From Anaerolineae bacterium (GTDB lineage Bacteria; Chloroflexota; Anaerolineae; Anaerolineales; E44-bin32): a stretch of 64,000 nucleotides of DNA. Positions within the stretch are counted from its first letter, which is position 1; each line of letters opens with the position of its first letter. The stretch is taken from positions 1 through 64,000 of the forward strand of contig DUEZ01000071.1 of NCBI GenBank assembly GCA_011174825.1, in the 5' to 3' direction. This document shows, piece after piece, positions 9,704-18,372 of the stretch. Position numbers and translations under genes: made by a program. The notes under the pieces were generated by a model. That model was not told where the DNA came from and did not search any database. It saw only the letters and a list, made by a program, of their open reading frames with translations.

Positions 9704-11938
9704 ATGAGAAACGAACCGATTTATCTGGACTACAACGCGACCACCCCGATCGATGATCGGGTGGCGGAGGCCATGAAGCCGTATCTCTATGAGCACTTCG
9801 GTAACCCCTCAAGCGCTCACCCTTATGGGATCCGAGCGAAGCAGGCCGTAGAGACCGCGCGAGCACAGGTAGCCGTTAGCCTACGTTGTTCACCCGCTGA
9901 GATCGTCTTCACCAGTGGCGGCAGTGAGGCGAACAACATGGCCATCAAGGGTGTCGCATCCGCCTACCGTGGTCACATCATCACCTCAGCCATCGAACAT
10001 CCAGCTGTACTGGAGCCATGTCGCTATTTGGAAACCCAGGGTTATCGCCTCAGCATATTGCCGGTAGATGAATTTGCTATGGTCGATCCCGCTGAGGTCG
10101 AACGAGCGATCACCCCTGAGACCATCTTGGTGTCGATTATGCACGCCAATAATGAGGTGGGCACGATCCAACGGATCGCAGAAATTGCGTCCATTGCTCA
10201 TAGCCATGGCGCCTTGATGCACACCGACGCGGCACAATCATTGGGCAAGGTGGCGGTTAATGTAGAAGAACTGGACGTAGACCTGCTTTCGCTGGCAGGT
10301 CACAAATTCTACGCGCCCAAGGGGATCGGCGCGCTTTACATCCGGTCTGGTGTGAAACTGGTCAAGTTCATCCATGGTGCTGACCACGAAACCAATCGGC
10401 GCGCGGGGACGGAAAATGTCCTGGAGATCGTCGGGCTCGGGAAGGCCGCGGAAATCGCCTGTGAGGACCTGGAAGAAACCGCGACACACATGCGCTCCAT
10501 GCGAGACCGATTATGGCGTGGATTGAGCGACGAATTGAAAACGCCTGAAATACTAAAGCAAAACGGCCACCCCACGGAGCGACTCCCCAACACGCTCAGT
10601 GTCAGTTTCCGCTCCATCGAAGCCAACACCTTGCTCTCAGAGATCAGCGATCGAGTTGCGGCCTCGGCGGGTGCGGCCTGTCATGCAGAGAACATCGAGG
10701 TCTCGTCTGTCCTGGAGGCGATGGGGGTGCCGTTGGAGTACGCGATGGGTACGGTTCGTTTCTCAGTTGGCAGGATGACCACCCCAGAGGAGTTGGAAGA
10801 AGCGGTCAAGGTTGTCGTAGATGCTGTGAGTCGACTGGGCTCAAAAAACTCACCAATCTCACCCGCAAAGACAATCGCCGGAGAAATTAAGTTAACACAT
10901 TACACCCATGGAATGGGCTGTGCATGCAAACTTCGACCGCAAGCACTGGAGCAGGTCTTGGCCAAGCTGCCCACGCCCACCGATCCCGCTATTCTGGTGG
11001 ACATCTCGACCTCCGACGATGCTGCAGTCTACAAACTACGTGATGACCTAGCGGTGGTCCAAACGGTGGACTTCTTCACGCCGATCGCGGACGATCCCTA
11101 CGATTTTGGTGCGATCTCGGCAGCCAACTCCTTCAGCGATATCTACGCCATGGGCGCAAAACCGCTCTTCGCGCTCAACATCGTCGGTTTCCCAACCCAT
11201 CGCCTGCCACTGGATGTCCTTGACCGCATCTTAAAAGGAGCGCTCGATAAGGCAACCGAGGCTGGTGTGAGCATTATCGGCGGGCATACGGTGGACGACA
11301 CCGAACCTAAGTACGGCATGGCGGTGACGGGCATCGTCCACCCCGATCGGGTGGTGACCAACGCCGCCTCTCACCCTGGCGACCAGATCGTCCTCACCAA
11401 GCCGATAGGTACGGGGATCATCGCCACTGCGATTAAACGTGGGTTGGCGGACGAAAAGACGGTCCAGGAGGTCAACCGCTGGATGGCGACTCTCAACCAA
11501 GCTGCAGCCGAGGCAATGATCGAGGTCGGCGTATCAGCCTGCACCGACGTGACAGGCTTTGGTTTCCTTGGACATCTGAGAGAGATGACAGCCGGGGCGG
11601 GTGTAGACGCGGAGGTCTTCTTTGATCAGGTTCCAGTCCTGAAAGCCGCGCAGAGATTTGCTGGCGCTAACGTGATACCAGGTGGCACACGCGACAACCT
11701 TGCTTATGTCAAGCCGCACGTGAACTGGGAGGGTGGGATTTCGGAGGTGCATAAGCTTCTCCTTGCGGATGCACAGACCTCAGGCGGGTTGCTCATCGCG
11801 GTGCCGATGGAGAAGCTGGATTCACTGGTGCAGGCTCTAGAGACACGAAACGTGGAGACAATCGCGCATGTCGGTCAATTCACGCGTCCCGGGGCTGGCA
11901 AGATCTCCGTTCTCAGGCCAAAAGAACATCGCGCTTGA
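9704..11938 (+). CDS. Cysteine desulfurase (NifS-like) fused to selenide, water dikinase SelD
   Basis: N-terminus: YLDYNATTPIDDRV, HTDAAQSLGK, AGHKFYAPKG, GAACH. C-terminus: LTHYTHGMGCACKL, DDAAVYKL, FGAISAANSFSDIYAMGAKPLFALNIVGFP. One uninterrupted 744-aa frame. Confidence 0.95.
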   Translation: MRNEPIYLDYNATTPIDDRVAEAMKPYLYEHFGNPSSAHPYGIRAKQAVETARAQVAVSLRCSPAEIVFTSGGSEANNMAIKGVASAYRGHIITSAIEHPAVLEPCRYLETQGYRLSILPVDEFAMVDPAEVERAITPETILVSIMHANNEVGTIQRIAEIASIAHSHGALMHTDAAQSLGKVAVNVEELDVDLLSLAGHKFYAPKGIGALYIRSGVKLVKFIHGADHETNRRAGTENVLEIVGLGKAAEIACEDLEETATHMRSMRDRLWRGLSDELKTPEILKQNGHPTERLPNTLSVSFRSIEANTLLSEISDRVAASAGAACHAENIEVSSVLEAMGVPLEYAMGTVRFSVGRMTTPEELEEAVKVVVDAVSRLGSKNSPISPAKTIAGEIKLTHYTHGMGCACKLRPQALEQVLAKLPTPTDPAILVDISTSDDAAVYKLRDDLAVVQTVDFFTPIADDPYDFGAISAANSFSDIYAMGAKPLFALNIVGFPTHRLPLDVLDRILKGALDKATEAGVSIIGGHTVDDTEPKYGMAVTGIVHPDRVVTNAASHPGDQIVLTKPIGTGIIATAIKRGLADEKTVQEVNRWMATLNQAAAEAMIEVGVSACTDVTGFGFLGHLREMTAGAGVDAEVFFDQVPVLKAAQRFAGANVIPGGTRDNLAYVKPHVNWEGGISEVHKLLLADAQTSGGLLIAVPMEKLDSLVQALETRNVETIAHVGQFTRPGAGKISVLRPKEHRA

Positions 11939-14447
11939 GGATCACAAGCGTCAGATCATCGGATTGAGGCGCATCACCTACAAAGCCATGGACTTCCTCA
12001 AGCATGGCTTCTTGAATCTCTTGGGCTGATCTTCCCAGATTGGCCTGCGCGGTTTTCTCTACCCGTTCTTCGCTGAAAAACAGTTCCTGTTCATTCTGCG
12101 CCTCGGTGAGGCCGTCGGTATACATGATCAAAACGTCACCAGGGGCAATCATCACCTCGCGTTGATCCCAGGTCCCACCTTCTGCAATCCCCAGCGCCAT
12201 GCCGGTTTTTTGTAATGCGTGAACAGCACCATCTTCTTGCGAGCTAAGCACGTAGGGGGGATTATGTCCGGCGTTACAATAGATTAGTTTGCCAGAGATT
12301 GGATCGAGGATGCCATAGAAGATCGTGACGAAGAGGCCAGCGTGGGTTTCGGTCAGGATGCGTTGGTTAACATGACTGAGCACCAACTCAGGCCGCGACG
12401 GGTATTCCACGGCGTAGCTGCGGAGGAGGGTGCGGCTGGAGGTCATGTACAGAGCAGCAGCCGCTCCCTTATCTGCCACGTCGGCAACGACGATACCCAC
12501 ATGCCCGTTGGGTAGCGGAATGAAGTCGTAGTAATCACCAGAGGTCTCTCGAGCCGGCTCCAAGATCGCCGACAATTGCCAACCCATTAAGCTCGGTATT
12601 TCCTCGGGCAAGAAGCTTTCTTGGATTTTCCTCGCTTGGGCCATCTCCTGAGATATCTGTTGGTGGGCTATGGCTTGGTCATAGGTTTTCGCTCGTGCAA
12701 CACGCAACCGCTCTTCCACCAGCCCTGAAAAATAGGATAAGCCCATGTCCTCGTATGCTGACAGCGCCTCACGTAGCAGAGCTTGCGCTCTTTCTAAATC
12801 CGTTGGCTCCCCACGAGAAATATACACATCAGCCCATAGCTTGAGCATACTAGCCCACCACGGCCGCATTTCCAACCGGGCGGCAATCCCGGCAACAGCC
12901 TCATACGCCGCGAGAGCATCTGACCAGCGCGTTTCCGCATAAGCTAGTTCGGCTTCGGCAAATTTCAAAGATCCCTCATCCCACATAGTCAGGGACGGTC
13001 CAGCAGCTTCTTGCGCTTCAGTTAGGAGAAGACGGGCATCCTGAAACGCTCCCTGGCGCGCGTGGACAATGCTCGATAGACATCGCGGCCATACCCTGCC
13101 TCCTACGCCACGATCGCTGATCTCAATGGCTGTCACCAGCACAGCTTCAGCCTCGCTCCAATCAACGGGTTCTCCCAAACGGTCGAGTTCGGTGATAACA
13201 TTGGCTATACCCACGGAATTGCTCAATAGATTTTGAAGATCACCTCGCTCTTGCGCTTCTGTTTGCGAGGTTCGCAACAGTTGGAGGGCTTCCTTCCACT
13301 GACCTCGGTTGATCATCAGTTCCACTTCTATACCACGAAGATTCAATTGTGCAGGTGCAGGATCGGAAATAATGCTTACCAATTGCTTAACTTTAGGGAG
13401 GTTTTCTTCAACAAATGCCAGCTCACCCATCCCGAGCGAAACGGTGAGCACATTGAGCAGGGAGAAAAACTCTTCGTAAGGTACACCCCTCTTTCGTGCG
13501 AATTCGACTGCCTGGAGGTAATGATCACGCGCACTGTGTGGATCTCCTAAGAGATCCGATTTTTTTACACCTAAATTGTGGTGAGCGCGGTGAGCGATGT
13601 GCAACAATCCGGCAGATTCAGCGATCTCCACGGCTCTGGTCAGCGCTTCCAAGGCAACCTCGTCTGACTGATTGGGCAAGACCCCTATGGTCGCTAAGGC
13701 ATCCGCCTGAACTTCTAAGGTTCCCAAGTGCTCTGCCATTTCCAAAGCCCTGCGGCATAGCGATTCGGCCTCCTCTGGTAATCCATTGAAGAAATAGGCT
13801 CGTCCGGCCTCATGCACGAGGAGCGCCACCTCATGACTTTCTGGCGCATCTGCGACCGCCTCCAATCCCTCCTGACAGAGCTTCAATCCGCTGGGCGTAT
13901 CCCCTGCATGCCAGGCAGCGCGCGCCGAACGGGCGTACAGTCGAGCTGTGCCACTGTAGGCTTCCGGACCAATGGACTGATAGAGGGAAATTCCCTCTCG
14001 CCAGGTCTGGATGGCCTCATCATATCGACTTTGTGCGAACAAGGCTTCACCCAGTCCAGATAGCAGCGCCGCGCGCTCACCCTCCGAACGCGCCAACTCT
14101 AATGCGCTTCGGTGGTGACTTTCTGCCTCCTGGTTGGCATAGGATGCCAAAGCGGCTTCACCGGCCAAGGTATAGTACCTCAGCGCACGTTGGTCATCAC
14201 CAGCTTCTCTGAAGTGACGGGCGAGGGTTGCTGCGATCTCGCGCGAGCTAAGCCGATCGGGATACATTCGCTCTACCGCCTCACCCACAGCGAAATGGAG
14301 CCGCTTGCGATCGGTTGTCAGCAACGAGGAGTAAGCAGCTTCTCTCACCAGTGTGTGACGGAAGAGGTACTCCAACTCAGGCTCAACTTGAGCTACACGG
14401 ATCAGACCAGCGGTCTCTAATTGGCTGAGGTGGGTTACGAGGGTCAC
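11913..14447 (-). CDS. TPR-containing protein with C-terminal SpoIIE/PP2C-type phosphatase domain (likely the C-terminal part of a split signalling protein)
   Basis: TPR-like repeats; QISQEMAQARKIQESFLPEEIPSLMGW...SGDYYDFIPL..VADVADKGAAAALYM...GDVLIMYTDGLTEAQN. Confidence 0.9.
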   Translation of the reverse strand: MTLVTHLSQLETAGLIRVAQVEPELEYLFRHTLVREAAYSSLLTTDRKRLHFAVGEAVERMYPDRLSSREIAATLARHFREAGDDQRALRYYTLAGEAALASYANQEAESHHRSALELARSEGERAALLSGLGEALFAQSRYDEAIQTWREGISLYQSIGPEAYSGTARLYARSARAAWHAGDTPSGLKLCQEGLEAVADAPESHEVALLVHEAGRAYFFNGLPEEAESLCRRALEMAEHLGTLEVQADALATIGVLPNQSDEVALEALTRAVEIAESAGLLHIAHRAHHNLGVKKSDLLGDPHSARDHYLQAVEFARKRGVPYEEFFSLLNVLTVSLGMGELAFVEENLPKVKQLVSIISDPAPAQLNLRGIEVELMINRGQWKEALQLLRTSQTEAQERGDLQNLLSNSVGIANVITELDRLGEPVDWSEAEAVLVTAIEISDRGVGGRVWPRCLSSIVHARQGAFQDARLLLTEAQEAAGPSLTMWDEGSLKFAEAELAYAETRWSDALAAYEAVAGIAARLEMRPWWASMLKLWADVYISRGEPTDLERAQALLREALSAYEDMGLSYFSGLVEERLRVARAKTYDQAIAHQQISQEMAQARKIQESFLPEEIPSLMGWQLSAILEPARETSGDYYDFIPLPNGHVGIVVADVADKGAAAALYMTSSRTLLRSYAVEYPSRPELVLSHVNQRILTETHAGLFVTIFYGILDPISGKLIYCNAGHNPPYVLSSQEDGAVHALQKTGMALGIAEGGTWDQREVMIAPGDVLIMYTDGLTEAQNEQELFFSEERVEKTAQANLGRSAQEIQEAMLEEVHGFVGDAPQSDDLTLVILKRDVLLA

Positions 14448-16333
14448 GCTGTATCCTCCCCCACTAAGACTCGCTCCAACACTCTCAACGGAAATTGCCG
14501 CCCGATAACCGAAGCCACCCGCAGGGTATGCTTTACTTCATCGGGTAATCTATCGATGCGAGCCAACAAAAGGCTTTGCAGGTTGTCAGGTATCTCTACT
14601 TCCTCGATCTGAGCCCCTGCGACCCAATTCCCGTTCTCCTGGATGATCGCACCGCGGTCAATGAGCATGCGGATCACCTCTTCGACGAAAAACGGGTTTC
14701 CTTCAGCCTTTTGCAAGATGTGCGTTCGTACGCCCTCAGGGAGGGCTTCGATTTCAAGCAGATTGGCGACAAGTTGTCGGCTATCTAAGTCCGAAAGGGC
14801 TTCTATGGTCATCTCCGTCAGACCCCCGCCCAGAATCTCGCGTGCAGTGGTTACAAGTTTCCACCCTGGAGTATCTTGCTCGGGGCGGGTAACGAGACAG
14901 AATAAGATCGGAGCCTCCGAAGTGAGCGGCAGCAATTTATTCAGCAGTTCGATCGATGAAGGGTCGGCCCAGTGGAGGTCTTCAAGGATGATCACCAGTG
15001 GATGATCCGTGGCCATGACCTTCAAGAGCCTTCTTAGGGAGGTAAGATAATGTGCTTGAAGCGCCTGAGGGTCGAGCGTACGTACTTGCTCAAGCGCTTG
15101 ACCCTCAAGTTGCAGAGAGAGAAGATGACAGAGGTAAGGGTAGACCTCGATCGCAGCATCACCAAAGAGATCCTCGGTGAAAGATTGAATGGAGGCACAG
15201 ATTTCGGACTCACCGGCTCCCTTCGGCATAAGGACAAGCGATTGGAGTAAATCGATGATGAGATGGTAGGGCAGCCCCTGACCATAGGAAAGGCCGTGCC
15301 CTTGAGCCCATTGTGCTGTAGGCTCATGCCCTATCCCGTTAACGGCCGCTTTCCACTCTGCAATGAGGCGGGTTTTTCCTAACCCTGGTTCACCAATGAT
15401 CAACACTGCGCGACCAAGACCCGCTCGTACGGTTTCGCATAATTGGATCAGGGAAGCCAATTCAGCGTCGCGCCCCACCATCGGGCTTTCCAAACCGGTT
15501 AAGCCTCGAACTTGACCGGGTTCTGCTTTAGGACCGATAACCTGGTAGGCATACACGGGTTCAGGTCTGCCCTTGACCTCGATCGCCCCGAGATCGACGC
15601 AGTCGAAAAGAGGTTCGACAAAGGGGTAGGTGTTTTCCGAGATCAAGACCGTCTCGGGTTTCGCAGCGAATTTTAGCCGGTTGGCCAGATTGACCACTCC
15701 ACCTACCGGGTTGTACTCATACTTAAGGTCATCACCTACAGAACCCATAATCACAGGTCCGGTGTTTAGGCAAGCACGCATGGCAAACTCAACGCCATGC
15801 TCTTGGTGAACGAACTCCGCGTAATCGCCAGCGACCTCGATCAGGTCAAGTGCAGCACGTAGAGCTCGTATGGGATCGTCCTCGTGCGCAACGGGAGCCC
15901 CAAAAAAGGCCAACAACGCGTCACCGACCAAGTGCGCGATGGTTCCCTCATATCGATAGATGATCGGGACGATGCGATCAAAGGCACCATTAATGACCGT
16001 CGTCCACGCCTCGATATCCATTTGCTCAGCTAGAGCGGTAGAACCTACGACATCGACATGCAGAACAGTGACGACCCTGCGCTCGCCGGAAAGATCGCTG
16101 GCCGCACGCACTTTATCAATCAACGAGGACGGGGCAGTCGCTGCGAGGCGTGTGTGACGATCAGCATCAACCGCTGTGGTCGTCCGAAGCGATTGTCCGC
16201 AGTGCATACAATAACGAGATCCAGGAGGTAGTTCCGCCTTGCAGTTGGGACAATGCTTCGCCAGCGCCACGCCGCAATTCAAACAGTACCGAGCGCTGTC
16301 TGGGTTTTCGCGATGGCAATTCGGACAGATCAT
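14444..16333 (-). CDS. Zinc-ribbon, class III adenylate/guanylate cyclase and AAA ATPase domain protein
   Basis: CPNCHRENPDSARYCLNCG / CPNCKAELPPGSRYCMHCG; RRVVTVLHVDVVGSTALAEQMD; IIGEPGLGKTRLIAEW; LVIILEDLHWADPSS. Confidence 0.9.
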   Translation of the reverse strand: MICPNCHRENPDSARYCLNCGVALAKHCPNCKAELPPGSRYCMHCGQSLRTTTAVDADRHTRLAATAPSSLIDKVRAASDLSGERRVVTVLHVDVVGSTALAEQMDIEAWTTVINGAFDRIVPIIYRYEGTIAHLVGDALLAFFGAPVAHEDDPIRALRAALDLIEVAGDYAEFVHQEHGVEFAMRACLNTGPVIMGSVGDDLKYEYNPVGGVVNLANRLKFAAKPETVLISENTYPFVEPLFDCVDLGAIEVKGRPEPVYAYQVIGPKAEPGQVRGLTGLESPMVGRDAELASLIQLCETVRAGLGRAVLIIGEPGLGKTRLIAEWKAAVNGIGHEPTAQWAQGHGLSYGQGLPYHLIIDLLQSLVLMPKGAGESEICASIQSFTEDLFGDAAIEVYPYLCHLLSLQLEGQALEQVRTLDPQALQAHYLTSLRRLLKVMATDHPLVIILEDLHWADPSSIELLNKLLPLTSEAPILFCLVTRPEQDTPGWKLVTTAREILGGGLTEMTIEALSDLDSRQLVANLLEIEALPEGVRTHILQKAEGNPFFVEEVIRMLIDRGAIIQENGNWVAGAQIEEVEIPDNLQSLLLARIDRLPDEVKHTLRVASVIGRQFPLRVLERVLVGEDTA

Positions 16334-16548
16334 GATGTCGTCTCTCTGTAAGGTCATCGAGTACTGTCGTTCACTCCAGCATGCTCGCTATACTTTAGCA
16401 CAGCTTTCACGAATGAGTTGAGATTGTATCAAATTCTGCCCTTGAGGTGATGATTTCTCCAAGGAAAGTATTCTTGTCGAAACTTCTATGACCCAGCACT
16501 CCATGGACTACGGCAGAGCAGAGTGAGAAAGAATGACACCGGGCAGGT

Positions 16549-16575
16549 GTAGGGGCGGGGTAATCCCGCCCCTAC
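16549..16575. repeat. Palindrome GTAGGGGCGGGGTAATCCCGCCCCTAC
   Basis: Read directly; near-perfect inverted repeat with GTAGGGGC/GCCCCTAC ends. Confidence 0.9.
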
Positions 16576-16602
16576 AAGAAGTGAAGTACAATCTGCGATG
16601 GA

Positions 16603-16630
16603 GTAGGGGCGGTTCGCGAACCGCCCCTAC
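16603..16630. repeat. Perfect 28-bp palindrome GTAGGGGCGGTTCGCGAACCGCCCCTAC
   Basis: Self-reverse-complementary, checked by hand. Confidence 0.95.
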
Positions 16631-16760
16631 TTCATTTGAGAAGATGTATACCCGTAAGGACAATTTATGCCGTTTTGCACCGGTCTGACCCTACACATTA
16701 AGGGGGATTTGGTCCTGCGGGGCGTGACGGTCGGTGTTCATTTTAGTTGAGGGGCAATTT

Positions 16761-16810
16761 TGGAGTCCAGCAGCTCTGCTGCTGGGCGCAAGCAGAGCTT
16801 GCGCACTCCA
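16761..16810. repeat. Double stem-loop element (CCAGCAG/CTGCTGG and GCGCAAGC/GCTTGCGC)
   Basis: Two perfect adjacent hairpins flanked by TGGAGT...ACTCCA. Confidence 0.85.
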
Positions 16811-16860
16811 TATCCTTAACTATGGATGAGGGTTTGCAATAAATACCTAGCCATGATCCG

Positions 16861-16999
16861 GTCGTAATTCATGCCGTCTCGCACCCCGTTCGGGCCGCGA
16901 GCCACGGCCCGCCGGGGCGAGACAGCCGGCCTGCCGCCGGCTGAAAGTGCCGAGTGTTTTTCTCGGCGTCTCGCGTCACGAACGGTGAATTGCCCCTAC
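16861..16999. repeat. MITE-like repeat family, copy 1 (long form)
   Basis: Shares ends with 25260-25309 and 50078-50174 (ATTCATGCCGTCTCG...CGAACGGTGAATTGCCCCTAC). Confidence 0.85.
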
Positions 17000-17227
17000 A
17001 CTAGTGCCAGACCGGTGTGAAACAGCGTGGATTGTCACTGCCTGGTTATGCGTGAGATTCGTGTCATGATATCTAGGGCGCTTCCAGAGTGTTGTTTTAA
17101 GAGCACCCGATACAAGAATCTCACAAACCGAGCAGCCAGCGCCAAGAAATAAGCCGACATCCATCTTCGTATATATCGTTCTAACATGGCTCTGGACTAT
17201 AATCAAAACTACGTGCAAGAGGTCGAC

Positions 17228-18232
17228 ATGAGAGCAATGATTACCGGTGGAACAGGGTTTATCGGTCAACAACTCTCCCGCGGGGCATTACAGAGGGGCT
17301 GGGAGATCACGGTTGTTACTCGCGGCCCAGATTCAGCCGCGTCGCAAATACTGGCAGGTATGGGCGTGACCCTTGTAAAGGGGGATGTAACCGACCGTCG
17401 ATCTTTCCAAGAGGCTTTGGAAGGTTGTTCCCCCGATATTTACTTCCACCTCGCAGGTTGGTATGAATTAGGAATCCCCCGCCGGGCTAAGAGGAGAATG
17501 TGGACCGTTAACGTTGAGGGGCTAGAGAACGCCCTCAGCCTCGCTGCCATTCACGGGATCCCCAAGACCGTTTATACCTCGACTACGACGGCTCTAGGGG
17601 ATACAGGCGGCGAGTTGGTCGATGAGACATTCACCCGCCACTCTCCTCCTTTAAGCTACTATGAGCGCACGAAGTACGAGGCTCACACCCGGGCGCTGCG
17701 ACATCAGTCCTCGGGAGAGCCACTGGTGATCGCCTGCCCAGCCCAGGTGATGGGGCCAGGTGATCACTCTCCCTTTGGGTACTATTCCAGGCTTTTCTTG
17801 CGCGGATTGTTGCCCATGGGTTGGGCACCTGAGGGGGCCTTCACCTTCGGCCATGTAAATGATGTAGCCGAAGGGCTGCTGCTCGCTGGAGAGCGGGGGC
17901 AACCGGGAGAAATATACTTCCTCGCTGGTCAGGTGCTGACAAATCACGAGATGATGCAGATTTGGAGCCAGACCACAGGACGTCGTCCTCCGTCCATCTG
18001 GTTACCACGTTCGTTAGCCATGGCACAAGCGATGTTTACCGCACCGCTCTTGAGAGCCCTCGGTCACCCAGCATTCATCTCACCTGAGGTCGTAAGAAGC
18101 AGCTTTGTGTCTTTTCGTTATCGATCCGATAAAGCGACGGACCAATTAGGGGTGAGCTTTCGATCTGCAGAACAAGCGTGGGAGGAGACATTGCTGGAGG
18201 AGGCTAAGCGAGCAGGTGTGAGCCTCGATTGA
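17228..18232 (+). CDS. NAD-dependent epimerase/dehydratase family protein
   Basis: MRAMITGGTGFIGQQL Rossmann motif, YYERTKYEAH active-site YxxxK. Confidence 0.9.
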   Translation: MRAMITGGTGFIGQQLSRGALQRGWEITVVTRGPDSAASQILAGMGVTLVKGDVTDRRSFQEALEGCSPDIYFHLAGWYELGIPRRAKRRMWTVNVEGLENALSLAAIHGIPKTVYTSTTTALGDTGGELVDETFTRHSPPLSYYERTKYEAHTRALRHQSSGEPLVIACPAQVMGPGDHSPFGYYSRLFLRGLLPMGWAPEGAFTFGHVNDVAEGLLLAGERGQPGEIYFLAGQVLTNHEMMQIWSQTTGRRPPSIWLPRSLAMAQAMFTAPLLRALGHPAFISPEVVRSSFVSFRYRSDKATDQLGVSFRSAEQAWEETLLEEAKRAGVSLD

Positions 18233-18263
18233 ACAATATGCCTCGTACTTGATCATAAACGCA

Positions 18264-18371
18264 CAAAAAAAACGCGAGGAGAAGGAATGGATATTTGTGG
18301 GGGGGGGTGTGGGCTGTGCCTACACCATCACATACCGATTCTCCTCTTGCGGTTGACTTTTTTTCAGTGGA
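18264..18371. repeat. Long A/T-ended hairpin element, copy 1 (also a plausible bidirectional terminator)
   Basis: AAAAAAAACGCGAGGAGAAGG...CCGATTCTCCTCTTGCGGTTGACTTTTTTTCAGTGGA between convergent genes; homologous ends at 48650-48758. Confidence 0.8.
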
Positions 18372-18372
18372 T

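Noticed and set aside
16861-16999. Structured ncRNA or tRNA-like gene
   Set aside because: Dispersed with size variants and inverted ends; repeat-element behaviour explains it better, and no tRNA T-loop or acceptor pattern was found.
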